Source of the DNA: Bacillus cereus G9842
Lineage (GTDB): Bacteria > Bacillota > Bacilli > Bacillales > Bacillaceae_G
Assembly (NCBI RefSeq): GCF_000021305.1
Contig: NC_011772.1
Span: forward strand, 2,828,001-2,892,000
Length of the DNA stretch: 64,000 bases
Direction: 5' to 3'
This document shows, in pieces, positions 1 to 7,585 of this stretch. The stretch's first letter is position 1; every line of letters starts with the position of its first letter. The notes beneath the pieces are model-generated. The model was not told the origin of the DNA, did not search any database, and worked only from the letters and a program-made list of their open reading frames with translations. Position numbers and translations under genes: made by a program.

Positions 1-1
1 C

Positions 2-625
2 GCATTCGCGAAAAAGCATAATATTATCGTTGTCCATGATTTTGCTTATGCTGAATTTTATTTCGATGGTAATAAGCCAATTAGCTTCCTCTCTGTACAT
101 GGTGCTAAAGAAGTTGGCGTAGAAATCAATTCTTTGTCAAAAAGTTATAGTTTAGCAGGTAGCCGTATTGGATATATGATTGGAAACGAAGAAATTGTTC
201 GTGCACTTACTCAATTTAAATCTAATACCGACTACGGTGTATTTTTACCAATTCAAAAAGCGGCATCTGCAGCACTAAGAAATGGCGCGGCATTTTGTGA
301 GAAAAACCGCGATATTTATCAAGAACGGAGAGATACTTTAGTCGATGGATTCCGAACATTTGGTTGGAATGTCGATAAGCCAGCCGGTAGTATGTTTGTC
401 TGGGCTGAAATTCCACAAGGATGGACTTCTCTAGACTTCGCTTATGCATTAATGGATCGTGCGAATGTCGTTGTTACACCTGGTCATGCATTTGGACCTC
501 ACGGAGAAGGCTTCGTACGTATTGCACTCGTTCAAGATAAAGAAGTGTTGCAACAAGTTGTTGAAAACATTAGAAATAGCGGCATTTTCGTCCTTGAAAA
601 AGTAAATGAATTAGTTAAAAATTAG
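2..625 (+). CDS. PLP-dependent class I/II aminotransferase, 5' end outside window
   Basis: The reading frame is open from base 2, so the N-terminal part lies to the left; 207 residues are visible. Fold-type I aminotransferase motifs are present: a D-x-A-Y stretch at visible residues 13-16 that holds the PLP pyridine ring, the Schiff-base lysine (visible residue 47) in S-L-S-K-S followed by G-S-R-I-G-Y, and the C-terminal G-F-V-R-I-A-L arginine motif that binds the substrate carboxylate. It belongs with the aspartate/LL-diaminopimelate aminotransferase group; the exact amino acid substrate cannot be read from this fragment. A hairpin follows the stop codon. Confidence 0.85.
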   Translation, partial: AFAKKHNIIVVHDFAYAEFYFDGNKPISFLSVHGAKEVGVEINSLSKSYSLAGSRIGYMIGNEEIVRALTQFKSNTDYGVFLPIQKAASAALRNGAAFCEKNRDIYQERRDTLVDGFRTFGWNVDKPAGSMFVWAEIPQGWTSLDFAYALMDRANVVVTPGHAFGPHGEGFVRIALVQDKEVLQQVVENIRNSGIFVLEKVNELVKN

Positions 626-633
626 TTCCCACT

Positions 634-656
634 CCCCTGCTTAACTTTAGCAGGGG
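634..656 (+). terminator. Hairpin after the aminotransferase gene
   Basis: The CCCCTGC / GCAGGGG arms surround a 9-base loop and are followed by a short T/A-rich run. This is a likely intrinsic terminator, though the T-run is weak, so some read-through into the dehydratase gene is possible. Confidence 0.5.
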
Positions 657-681
657 TATTATTAATTGGAGGTACTTTCAT

Positions 682-1080
682 ATGCATATTAAAGACACAC
701 TTCCCCATCGTTATCCATTTTTAATGATTGATAAAGTAATAAATGTAAAACAAGATGAATTCGTTACAGGATATAAACTCATTACAAATAACGAATGGTT
801 TATAAATGATAATCAAAAACATATGCCTCATATGTTAATTGTAGAAGCACTTGCTCAGCTTAGTGCATTTGTACATACAAGTGATTCTGAAGGACTAGGA
901 TTCCTCTCCTCTTTAGATGGAGTTGAATTCCAAGGAAAAGCATATCCCGGTGATAAACTTGATTTACATTATGAACTAACGCGCAATCGCCGAGGTTTTG
1001 TTCTTGGTAAAGGTATTGCAACTGTAAACGACCAGCCTATTGTAACTATAGAAAAACTATTAATATATCAAGCAGATTAA
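682..1080 (+). CDS. FabZ-like 3-hydroxyacyl-ACP dehydratase family protein
   Basis: A hot-dog fold protein of 132 residues. The N-terminal [11 protein letters not shown] segment is the FabZ catalytic-histidine motif and V-E-A-L-A-Q carries the catalytic glutamate. The usual F-P-G before the central helix is M-P-H here, and the protein is slightly shorter than housekeeping FabZ (about 140-150 residues), so it is probably a paralog acting on a different acyl thioester rather than the main fatty acid enzyme. A clear GGAGG ribosome site precedes the ATG. It lies 86 bases before the pantothenate kinase gene, and a joint role in CoA/acyl metabolism is possible but only inferred. Confidence 0.75.
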   Translation: MHIKDTLPHRYPFLMIDKVINVKQDEFVTGYKLITNNEWFINDNQKHMPHMLIVEALAQLSAFVHTSDSEGLGFLSSLDGVEFQGKAYPGDKLDLHYELTRNRRGFVLGKGIATVNDQPIVTIEKLLIYQAD

Positions 1081-1166
1081 ATTGTTCCTTATATCAGTTG
1101 GGAATATCTATTCTCAACCAATTAAAAATAAATAGGAAAACATATTACGTAGTTAGGAGCAGGAAA

Positions 1167-1988
1167 ATGGAACGTACTATCGGTATCGATGCTGGAGGCA
1201 CATTAACGAAAATAGCTTATTTTAACGAAAAAAGGCTATTAACTTTTGAAAAATTTTATTCACATGAACAACATAAAATAATAGATTGGATTAAAAACAA
1301 CAATGGCATAAAACAAATATGTATTACGGGTGGTAAATCGAAACTATTACAGCAACTGCTTACAGGTTCATATAAAATAATAGAGCTAAACGAATTTGAA
1401 GCTACTCTTGCAGGTGTCCAATACATATTAAAAGAAGAAAAACATGCTATACGCAATTTTATTTTAACCAATATCGGTACAGGTACTTCTATCCATTACG
1501 TTTATAATGAACAATATATTCGCGCTGGTGGAACCGGAGTTGGCGGTGGGACTATTATGGGACTTTCAAAATTGTTAACAAATATAGATCATTTTGAAGA
1601 TGTAATCCCTCTAACAAAAGTAGGATCTAGAAAAGAACTAGATATTACGGTTGGAGATATTTATGGTGGTATTCTTTCCCCTATCGATAATAACTTAACT
1701 GCTAGTAACTTCGGAAAAGCAGCCATTACAGAATCAAATAATAGTAGCTCCGATATACTAGCTACTGTACAAGGACTTGTCGGTGAAGTCGTTACTGCAT
1801 TAAGCCTTCAATTCGCTGAAACAAAAAACATTGAACATATTATTTATATTGGTTCGACTTTATGTAATAACGTACAACTTCAACATATTATTAGTAGCTA
1901 CACCGAATATCAAAATAAAACACCAATCTTTTTACAAGATGGTGGTAATAGCGGTGCAATTGGTGCATTACTTCATGCTACGAAATAA
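1167..1988 (+). CDS. coaW: Type II pantothenate kinase
   Basis: Phosphorylates pantothenate, the first step of CoA synthesis. The protein (273 residues) starts with [10 protein letters not shown], the phosphate-1 motif of the ASKHA-fold type II (staphylococcal/eukaryotic-like) kinases, and continues with N-I-G-T-G-T-S and G-G-T-G-V-G-G-G-T. The frame is open from 1098, but the ATG at 1167 has a TAGGAGC ribosome site about 7 bases upstream and begins exactly at the conserved domain, so it is preferred. B. cereus group bacteria also carry a type III kinase (coaX), reported essential in B. anthracis, so this second enzyme may be auxiliary. That is recollection, not seen here. Confidence 0.85.
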   Translation: MERTIGIDAGGTLTKIAYFNEKRLLTFEKFYSHEQHKIIDWIKNNNGIKQICITGGKSKLLQQLLTGSYKIIELNEFEATLAGVQYILKEEKHAIRNFILTNIGTGTSIHYVYNEQYIRAGGTGVGGGTIMGLSKLLTNIDHFEDVIPLTKVGSRKELDITVGDIYGGILSPIDNNLTASNFGKAAITESNNSSSDILATVQGLVGEVVTALSLQFAETKNIEHIIYIGSTLCNNVQLQHIISSYTEYQNKTPIFLQDGGNSGAIGALLHATK

Positions 1989-2012
1989 AAAGCTGACTTT
2001 TGTCAGCTTTTT
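1987..2012. terminator. Bidirectional terminator between coaW and the 2H phosphoesterase
   Basis: A perfect AAAAAGCTGAC / GTCAGCTTTTT hairpin with a TTTT loop, A-rich on one side and T-rich on the other. It serves the two convergent genes and overlaps the stop codon of the minus-strand one. Confidence 0.85.
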
Positions 2013-2512
2013 AGAAATGGCACTTCAAATTCAATAATTGATTCCCCGTTCTCTCCAATTCGCTCCACGCTTATTCTATCAATCACACAATTTAACTTCC
2101 CATGAAAACTAGGAATCTCCTTCACTACTTCAGCAGCTAACGCGACACTTTCTTTTCTTCCGACTGTTACATGCGGGATGTACGGAATGTCTTCTTTCAA
2201 AAATTGTAATAAAGGTCCTGTATATAGAATATTATGTAGTTCCTCTATTTGTTCTTTCCCCTTTTCAACTCGTAAAAACAAATATTCTCTTTCACTTGTA
2301 ATTTGATTCTTAAATTCAATTTCTATATTCTGTATCGGTTTTGATACATTTATAATATGTAATTTCAGCTCATCATTTGAAATCGAACTTTCAAATGGGA
2401 ATACAATTGTAATATGCGGTGGAATTAATCCAAATAAAGGATCATGTTTTTGCCTAATGTCCTCGATTTCGCTAATGAACATGTTGTTTAGAAAAAGTAA
2501 AATTGTACGCAT
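2003..2512 (-). CDS. 2H phosphoesterase (2'-5' RNA ligase-like) family protein
   Basis: A protein of 169 residues with the two H-x-T-x signatures of the 2H phosphoesterase superfamily: P-H-I-T-I-V-F-P-F near residue 33 and P-H-V-T-V-G-R near residue 117. Members hydrolyse or form 2',5' or cyclic phosphodiester bonds in RNA and nucleotides; no specific substrate can be assigned. It is convergent with coaW and apparently monocistronic. Confidence 0.8.
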   Translation of the reverse strand: MRTILLFLNNMFISEIEDIRQKHDPLFGLIPPHITIVFPFESSISNDELKLHIINVSKPIQNIEIEFKNQITSEREYLFLRVEKGKEQIEELHNILYTGPLLQFLKEDIPYIPHVTVGRKESVALAAEVVKEIPSFHGKLNCVIDRISVERIGENGESIIEFEVPFLKS

Positions 2513-2606
2513 TTTTATCCCCTCAACTTTTCCTCATTATAATATGTATCATATTCTATGACAGCCTGCCCTTCAACAACTTGTTTTGCTTACCTGTAAA
2601 AATAAA

Positions 2607-2630
2607 AAAACTTCTCAAATGAGAAGTTTT
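2607..2630 (-). terminator. Terminator of the CcdC-like gene
   Basis: AAAACTTCTC / GAGAAGTTTT arms with a 4-base loop, followed on the minus strand by a run of seven T. It overlaps the last base of the gene's stop codon. Confidence 0.85.
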
Positions 2631-3109
2631 CATATAGCATGATTATTATTTTCCGGCCAAACTTTCCTAAACTTTATATAATAGGCAATTCTCCAAGGAA
2701 AAATATACGATACTGCAACAACGTAAAATAATAAACCAATCGTTTGTTGATCTAAATCAACGATAAATTGTCTTGAACCATATCTTAAAAAGACAAGTAC
2801 AATAAAAGTAATTAAAAAAGCTGCACTTTTTTTCGTATAAATATTCCCATCATCTCTTCGTTCATAATTTGTTAATACTATAAGCGGTACAGCAAAAAGT
2901 ACACCAATGAATACCGCTATAATTACTTGTAATATAGCTGGATGTACGGGACCTAAAAACCATACAATACCTGGTGTTAAAAATAGTAATGGCCATAAAA
3001 TACGTTTTCCTGATCCCTTTATTGGCTTATGCATGGAGCGATAACGACGCCAAAATATTAGTAGTGCAATGCATAAAAAGACGGTTATTAGTGAGGACGT
3101 GTCTCCCAT
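2630..3109 (-). CDS. CcdC (DUF1453) family membrane protein
   Basis: An integral membrane protein of 159 residues with about five hydrophobic segments. The R-R-Y-R-S-M-H-K-P-I-K-G-S-G stretch between the first and second segments resembles the CcdC/DUF1453 family, whose B. subtilis member is encoded near the cytochrome c maturation protein CcdA. No ccdA or thiol-disulfide gene is adjacent here, so a role in cytochrome maturation is not supported by context. The exact function is unknown. Confidence 0.65.
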   Translation of the reverse strand: MGDTSSLITVFLCIALLIFWRRYRSMHKPIKGSGKRILWPLLFLTPGIVWFLGPVHPAILQVIIAVFIGVLFAVPLIVLTNYERRDDGNIYTKKSAAFLITFIVLVFLRYGSRQFIVDLDQQTIGLLFYVVAVSYIFPWRIAYYIKFRKVWPENNNHAI

Positions 3110-3148
3110 ATATTTTCCTTCTCCCTAAAAGAATAATCTATCACTATT

Positions 3149-3820
3149 TTAAACTGTTCGTTCAAATGATACTTTACGAATAAATATACTACTAGTTATG
3201 ATATAAAGAATTGTTAATCCAATTGAAATAACAATAAAATAAGGGATATCTATTAAAGATACATCATTTGTAAATAACAATCCTTTTATCCCTACTTCTC
3301 CATACAGCACACTATTTGTTGAAAGGAAAAGCGACCCACCAATCATGAGACCAATCCATTGAAATCTTTGCTTAAAAATTACTACTACTTGAAAGAAACA
3401 TGCTATCGTAACATAAAATAAAAATTGTAAAATAAACTGTTGTATTAATTGCTCTCCAAAGTTAACATTTACTAAGTTATATTTTATATCTTGTAAAAAC
3501 AGTATTTGAAGGAATGAAAACAATGCGGATTGCAACACGATATAGCAAATCGCTCCGATAAAATATTGTATTCTCGTTATACCAAATGAAACTGCTAAAC
3601 GAAATACATCATCTTGAACAATGAAAACACTCCCTACTATAAAAATCATAATTGCAATTGAAGGATTATTGATAATTTCGAGTAAATAACCAACTTTCGC
3701 TTCATTTAAATGAGCAGCATATAAAGCTCCTTTTATTAATAAAGCTACAATCCAAAATATTAAAATTGCTTTATAATGAAAATTTATATGTAACCTCAAT
3801 TGTTTCATTAACGTCGTCAT
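3149..3820 (-). CDS. ABC transporter permease of a YtrA-type operon
   Basis: An integral membrane protein of 223 residues with about six hydrophobic segments and no solute-binding domain, matching the ABC-2-like permeases of ytr operons. Its start overlaps the stop of the ATPase gene (ATGA type, bases 3817-3820), so the two are translationally coupled and probably form one export or envelope-stress transporter. The substrate is unknown. Confidence 0.8.
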   Translation of the reverse strand: MTTLMKQLRLHINFHYKAILIFWIVALLIKGALYAAHLNEAKVGYLLEIINNPSIAIMIFIVGSVFIVQDDVFRLAVSFGITRIQYFIGAICYIVLQSALFSFLQILFLQDIKYNLVNVNFGEQLIQQFILQFLFYVTIACFFQVVVIFKQRFQWIGLMIGGSLFLSTNSVLYGEVGIKGLLFTNDVSLIDIPYFIVISIGLTILYIITSSIFIRKVSFERTV

Positions 3821-4689
3821 TCCACTTCACCACCAGTCATGTGAATAAATAGTTTTTGTAATGTAATTCTATCAATTACTAAACCTTCTTTTTCAAGAGA
3901 GTAACAATCTTCATTAGAAAGCTCTTCCCATATAACAGCAATACCTTTATTCCCATAAATTTCTTTATTTATAACTTTTTTATTAATCAAGAACTCCTCC
4001 ACTTTACCTTTTTGCCCTGAAATAATATGACCTTGTTGCAATAAATCTTCCACTGTTGATTGAACAACAAGTGCACCTTCTTTTATGATAATTACTTCTT
4101 CAATAACATGGGTTACTTCTTCTACCAGATGTGTTGATAATATAATTGTTCTGGGATACTCCCCGTAATCTTCTAGTAGTAAACTATAAAATAACTCACG
4201 ATGTGCTGCGTCTAATCCTGTAGTTGGTTCATCAAAAATAGTAATTGTCGCTCTGCTTGCTAACCCTTTAATAATTCCTATAACTGTTTGCATGCCATGA
4301 GATAGTTTATGGTATTTCTCTGTTATATTAAGCTGAAATTTACCCGCCAGTTCTTCAGCAAACTTCTGATCCCAATTTTTATAAAACATGTTACATATCT
4401 TAAAAATTTCTTTTACGCTATAACTTAAATGAGACTCTTCTTTTACTCTAACGAAACAAATATTTTGCATCGCTTTACTATTTTCAAAAACATCTTCACC
4501 AAATATTGATACACTTCCACTACTTGAAGTAATTTGTCCTGCTAGTAAATTTAATAAAGTCGTTTTCCCTGCTCCGTTCCTTCCAAGCAAACCATATATT
4601 TTATTCTCTTCCAATGAAATCGTTACTTCATTTACAGCTATTTTCTTTTTATACTTTTTCGTTACATCTTTCGTTTCAAGTGCAATCAT
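3817..4689 (-). CDS. ABC transporter ATP-binding protein of a YtrA-type operon
   Basis: Powers the adjacent permease. Walker A is G-R-N-G-A-G-K-T-T near residue 36. Walker B is I-T-I-F-D-E-P-T-T-G-L-D near residue 150, and H-L-V-E-E-V is the switch histidine. The signature motif is L-S-H-G-M-Q, a variant of LSGGQ that is common in this subfamily. About 80 residues follow the ATPase core, as in YtrB/BcrA-like proteins (290 residues in total). It overlaps the regulator gene by 4 bases upstream and the permease gene by 4 bases downstream. Confidence 0.88.
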   Translation of the reverse strand: MIALETKDVTKKYKKKIAVNEVTISLEENKIYGLLGRNGAGKTTLLNLLAGQITSSSGSVSIFGEDVFENSKAMQNICFVRVKEESHLSYSVKEIFKICNMFYKNWDQKFAEELAGKFQLNITEKYHKLSHGMQTVIGIIKGLASRATITIFDEPTTGLDAAHRELFYSLLLEDYGEYPRTIILSTHLVEEVTHVIEEVIIIKEGALVVQSTVEDLLQQGHIISGQKGKVEEFLINKKVINKEIYGNKGIAVIWEELSNEDCYSLEKEGLVIDRITLQKLFIHMTGGEVE

Positions 4690-5066
4690 CCCTCTTTCCC
4701 CTCCTTCGTAATCTTTTGAATCATATCCATCAATTCATCTTTTGATATTTCTAGTACTTTCGCTTCTTCCCACACTTTAGGTAAATATTCAGTCATAAAA
4801 GTATTTTGTCTTTTTTTTAGTACGACTTCTTTCGCTCCCTTTGCAACAAACATTCCGATCCCTCTCTTTTTATATAAAATCCCCTCATCCACTAATACAT
4901 TCACCCCTTTAGCTGCGGTAGCCGGATTTATTTGTAACATCTTCGCAAATTGATTTGTCGATGGAACTTGTTCTTCTTCAAGCAATATGTCTTTTAAAAT
5001 ATCAGATTCAATCGTTTCTGCAATTTGTATGTATATTAATTTATTTTGTTCTAGAGTCGGCTTCAC
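4686..5066 (-). CDS. GntR family regulator, YtrA subfamily
   Basis: A protein of 126 residues: an N-terminal winged helix-turn-helix (residues about 10-75, with P-S-T-N-Q-F-A and the helix N-P-A-T-A-A-K) and a short C-terminal helical tail, which is the YtrA arrangement without a large ligand domain. As first gene of an overlapping regulator-ATPase-permease operon it most likely represses its own operon and responds to cell-envelope stress or antibiotics, as YtrA does in B. subtilis; this is an inference from the family. The A-rich signature MKPTLEQNK start is preceded by a purine-rich ribosome site. Confidence 0.85.
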   Translation of the reverse strand: MKPTLEQNKLIYIQIAETIESDILKDILLEEEQVPSTNQFAKMLQINPATAAKGVNVLVDEGILYKKRGIGMFVAKGAKEVVLKKRQNTFMTEYLPKVWEEAKVLEISKDELMDMIQKITKEGKEG

Positions 5067-5157
5067 ATTTTCACCACCTTAGGTTCATAGGTTCATTACT
5101 TATGTAATTAACTATATCACATAGAATTATTTTTTTCCATAAATTTCTTTTACAAAA

Positions 5158-5191
5158 AAAGAGAGTCATTCAATTAAGAATGTCTCTCTTT
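5158..5191 (-). terminator. Terminator of the DinB-family gene
   Basis: AAAGAGAGTCATTC pairs with GAATGTCTCTCTTT (one mismatch) immediately after the stop codon on the minus strand, and T-rich sequence follows. The A/T-symmetric arms would also work on the plus strand. Confidence 0.8.
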
Positions 5192-5680
5192 CTAAAAATT
5201 CGAAGTTTCAACTCTTGTTCTCAAATTCTTTTCATTTATACCATTTTGACAAAAATTAAACTGTTGTCCCTCAATACATTTTGTACGATCTACTACTTGC
5301 CCTAAATGATAGCTTGTATGCTCAACCAAATGTAATAGACTTTGAAGATCAATATGCCTTTTTTCTTCCCAGACCTGTATATATGCTTTGCCCCACTCAT
5401 CAAATATTTCTTCAACAGTTTTTAACAAAGCTTCAGATCTTATTTGTTTCACTGGAAAATATTCTTCAATTCCATTTTCAAAAACTATATTTGGATCCTT
5501 ATAACGCCTTGTATTTCTCTGTAAATGTTCACAAATATGTAGTACGATTCCACCAATTGAATTAACAGAGGTCTCTTTTTTCCACAAATCTTCTTCACTA
5601 ACGAGCCTAATTGCCTGTACTAATTTAGGTAAATAATGATCCTGCATTCTATGATAAGAAATTTTGTATACTAACTCCAT
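5192..5680 (-). CDS. DinB-like (DUF1572-type) protein
   Basis: A protein of 162 residues with the DinB/YfiT four-helix pattern: metal-ligand histidines in I-V-L-H-I-C-E-H-L near residue 47 and in V-E-H-T-S-Y-H-L-G near residue 119 (H-x-x-x-H). Such proteins bind a divalent metal and many act as thiol-dependent (bacillithiol) transferases; the substrate here is unknown. It lies 13 bases downstream of the lipoprotein gene and may share its transcript. Confidence 0.75.
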   Translation of the reverse strand: MELVYKISYHRMQDHYLPKLVQAIRLVSEEDLWKKETSVNSIGGIVLHICEHLQRNTRRYKDPNIVFENGIEEYFPVKQIRSEALLKTVEEIFDEWGKAYIQVWEEKRHIDLQSLLHLVEHTSYHLGQVVDRTKCIEGQQFNFCQNGINEKNLRTRVETSNF

Positions 5681-5693
5681 CTTCTCCCCTCCA

Positions 5694-6287
5694 TTATTTC
5701 AACTGGCTCACTGGATATTTAGCAAATAAAGATTTCCGAAAATCTTTATCTTCCACAAGCATTTTAATTTTTTCATTATGATCGTTAAGAAACTTTACTA
5801 CTTTCTTTTTATCCCATATATCATCTTCTTTTGGAAAATCATCAAATTTCCCATGCAAGATTGATAGGATTTCCTCCCTTTTCATCATAAATTTTATATT
5901 CTCTACCTGAAACTCGTAACTGTTTGCATTTGGCACTAAAACTACAAGATAAATAATGTTAAAGAGAAAATTCTTCTTCATCGTATCTTTCTCATCAAAC
6001 CAATACGTCTCAATCATTTCTTCTGTAAGAGCCCCACTCTCTTTTGCGCCATAGTTCACTTTTATATTTTCATTTTCTAAACTTATACTTTGAACTGTTC
6101 CACCACCGGGTAAATGATTAATAATTGCAACCACATCTGAATTTTTACCAACGTATGTCCCAGTATATTTCTTAAAATCATCTGAACTAACATCATATAT
6201 ATCTTTTATTCTTTCTCCATTAGAACAAGCCGTAATAAATAAAAAAATTGTTAGCATAACGATTATGTTATGATGCATATATTTCAT
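5694..6287 (-). CDS. Lipoprotein with probable DUF4825 domain
   Basis: A protein of 197 residues. The N-terminus is a hydrophobic signal sequence ending in a lipobox-like F-I-T-A-C with the lipidated cysteine at about residue 21, so the mature protein is anchored on the outer face of the membrane. The body (roughly residues 30-130) contains Y-T-G-T-Y-V-G-K-N-S and L-P-G-G-G, resembling the DUF4825 domain of Bacillus lipoproteins. No enzymatic motif is visible. A second segment rich in charged helix follows. The function is unknown. Confidence 0.65.
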   Translation of the reverse strand: MKYMHHNIIVMLTIFLFITACSNGERIKDIYDVSSDDFKKYTGTYVGKNSDVVAIINHLPGGGTVQSISLENENIKVNYGAKESGALTEEMIETYWFDEKDTMKKNFLFNIIYLVVLVPNANSYEFQVENIKFMMKREEILSILHGKFDDFPKEDDIWDKKKVVKFLNDHNEKIKMLVEDKDFRKSLFAKYPVSQLK

Positions 6288-6395
6288 TTAGCATCCCCCA
6301 TTTTTATCGATATTTCGTTAATTACAATATTTACTTTCAAATCCCTTTTTAAATATACGCATTTTAATCAAAATTAAAAATTTTCATTTTTTATG

Positions 6396-6424
6396 TTTAC
6401 AATTATCCATTAATTGTATATACT
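6396..6424 (+). promoter_or_regulatory. SigA-type promoter of the small-protein array
   Basis: TTTACA (6396-6401), a 17-base spacer and TATACT (6419-6424) give a good SigA match, with the start expected near 6431. The first ribosome site (AGGAGG) comes about 20 bases later. No comparable promoter is seen between the two downstream hairpins and the first YrzI gene, so this is probably the promoter of the whole array. Confidence 0.6.
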
Positions 6425-6465
6425 TACTAACGTAAGAAAAAAATTCTAAAAGGAGGTCGAAGGAA

Positions 6466-6564
6466 ATGATGAAATTACAATTACATGCATTAACTTTAGC
6501 GTTAACTGCACCTGTGTTTTCTGGACAATTAAATATGAATTCGACCACCCTAATGGAGAATTGA
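6466..6564 (+). CDS. 32-residue hydrophobic peptide ORF, possible leader peptide
   Basis: Starts with two ATG codons preceded by a strong AAAGGAGGTCGAAGG ribosome site. The N-terminal half is basic then hydrophobic (M-M-K-L-Q-L-H-A-L-T-L-A-L-T-A) and the rest polar, looking like a short signal sequence or membrane peptide. It is unlike the YrzI proteins that follow. Six of its codons are TTA (Leu), five of them within ten codons. It lies between a good promoter and two tandem terminator hairpins, so it could be a leader peptide that controls read-through, a secreted peptide, or a small toxin. I do not recognise a family. Confidence 0.5.
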   Translation: MMKLQLHALTLALTAPVFSGQLNMNSTTLMEN

Positions 6565-6598
6565 AAATCGTACTTTATTTCATTTAATTCATAAATTC

Positions 6599-6633
6599 GC
6601 CACAGGAGGTCGTATACTTTCCTGTGGCTTTTT
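6599..6633 (+). terminator. First of two duplicated terminator hairpins before the YrzI array
   Basis: GCCACAGGA pairs perfectly with TCCTGTGGC and is followed by TTTTT. The loop contains AGGAGGTCG, the same nine bases as the ribosome site of the upstream peptide. Confidence 0.8.
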
Positions 6634-6641
6634 CACGCCCC

Positions 6642-6676
6642 GCCATAGGAGAACTGTATCTTCCTGTGGTTTTTTT
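6642..6676 (+). terminator. Second duplicated terminator hairpin before the YrzI array
   Basis: CCATAGGA pairs with TCCTGTGG (one G-U pair) and is followed by seven T. Arms and loop are diverged copies of the first hairpin 43 bases upstream, so the unit was duplicated. Confidence 0.75.
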
Positions 6677-6729
6677 GCGCGGTTTTTTTAGTCTCTTACA
6701 TTATTTTTCTAAGAAAGGAGCAACATTCA

Positions 6730-6870
6730 ATGACTATTAGCGTATTGTTTTTAAGTATTACGATTCAAAGAAATACAATTTCCAAAGATGAAATTCTTCA
6801 TAATGAGCAAATTGAAAAAGCTATGAATGATGTTAAGGAGCGCCAAGCACTTTACTGTGATCACCTGTAA
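6730..6870 (+). CDS. YrzI family small protein, copy 1
   Basis: A protein of 46 residues beginning M-T-I-S-V-L-F-L-S-I-T-I-Q-R-N and ending Q-A-L-Y-C-D-H-L. The pattern is a hydrophobic beta-like N-terminus with invariant T-(I/V)-x-Q, a serine-acidic cap (S-K-D-E), and an amphipathic helix containing K-E-R-Q. This is the YrzI / 'Bacillus tandem small protein' family (TIGR02413-type) of unknown function. The ribosome site is AAAGGAG. It is the first of five tandem copies with regular spacers; its 3' end (TGT-GAT-CAC-CTG-TAA-TTCC) closely matches that of copy 4. Confidence 0.85.
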   Translation: MTISVLFLSITIQRNTISKDEILHNEQIEKAMNDVKERQALYCDHL

Positions 6871-6897
6871 TTCCTTTTCGAAAGGAGGAATTCATTT

Positions 6898-7041
6898 ATG
6901 ACTTTTCATATTTTCTTTTTTACGACTGTGCTTCAAAAAAATACTTTATCTGAAACTGAAATCATTCGTAAACAACAGTTAAAACAACTGACTGATAAAA
7001 TAACTGACATTAAAAGTTCATACTACACTCAAATGTATTAA
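6898..7041 (+). CDS. YrzI family small protein, copy 2
   Basis: A protein of 47 residues: M-T-F-H-I-F-F-F-T-T-V-L-Q-K-N, then the S-E-T-E helix cap, ending S-S-Y-Y-T-Q-M-Y. It is the most diverged copy: the helix lacks K-E-R-Q and the conserved T-I-T-I has become T-T-V-L. The ribosome site AAAGGAGGAATTC is almost identical to that of copy 5, and the spacer from copy 1 is 27 bases. Confidence 0.83.
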   Translation: MTFHIFFFTTVLQKNTLSETEIIRKQQLKQLTDKITDIKSSYYTQMY

Positions 7042-7069
7042 AAATATATTTTAAAGGGGTAATATATTC

Positions 7070-7213
7070 ATGAAATTTAAAGCATTCTTTTTAACAATCA
7101 CCATTCAAAAACGTAAGCTTTCACAGAAAGAGATTTTACGTGAGCAACACATCCAAAACATTATGGACGAAGTAAAAGAGCGCCAATCTTCTTATTACAC
7201 TCGTCTTTTCTAA
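7070..7213 (+). CDS. YrzI family small protein, copy 3
   Basis: A protein of 47 residues: M-K-F-K-A-F-F-L-T-I-T-I-Q-K-R, the helix containing V-K-E-R-Q-S-S-Y-Y, ending T-R-L-F. It is the best match to the family consensus. The ribosome site is TTAAAGGGGTAAT, different from copies 2 and 5 but shared with copy 4. The spacer from copy 2 is 28 bases. Confidence 0.87.
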   Translation: MKFKAFFLTITIQKRKLSQKEILREQHIQNIMDEVKERQSSYYTRLF

Positions 7214-7239
7214 ATCACTTATAAAGGGGTAATTATCCA

Positions 7240-7380
7240 ATGAAATTTAAAGTATTCTTTTTAACCATTACCATTCAAAAAAATAAATTTTCTGAGTCTG
7301 AAATGCTTCATGAACGACAAATTAATCAAGCTATGGATTCTGTAAAAGAAAGACAAAGTCATTACTGTAGTCATCTGTAA
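7240..7380 (+). CDS. YrzI family small protein, copy 4
   Basis: A protein of 46 residues: M-K-F-K-V-F-F-L-T-I-T-I-Q-K-N, helix with V-K-E-R-Q-S-H-Y, ending C-S-H-L. Close to copy 3 in its N-terminus and ribosome site (AAAGGGGTAAT) but to copy 1 in its C-terminus (Y-C-x-H-L), consistent with recombination between copies. The spacer from copy 3 is 26 bases. Confidence 0.87.
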   Translation: MKFKVFFLTITIQKNKFSESEMLHERQINQAMDSVKERQSHYCSHL

Positions 7381-7407
7381 TTCCAATTCGAAAGGAGGAA
7401 TTCACAT

Positions 7408-7548
7408 ATGAAGTTTCACCTTTTCTTTTTAACGATTACGATTCAAAAAGAAACAATATCTCAAAATGAATTAAAACAAGAAAGACAATATAAACAAGTT
7501 ATTAATGAAATTCGAGATCGTAGAAGCAAATACTACACTCACCTTTAA
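7408..7548 (+). CDS. YrzI family small protein, copy 5
   Basis: A protein of 46 residues: M-K-F-H-L-F-F-L-T-I-T-I-Q-K-E, a more basic helix with R-D-R-R-S-K-Y-Y, ending T-H-L. Preceded by AAAGGAGGAATTC and a 27-base spacer. It is the last recognisable member of the array; an 18-codon ORF with a good ribosome site follows. Confidence 0.86.
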   Translation: MKFHLFFLTITIQKETISQNELKQERQYKQVINEIRDRRSKYYTHL

Positions 7549-7585
7549 TCGTTTAACTATATAGAATTGAAAGGAGTCGATTTTG

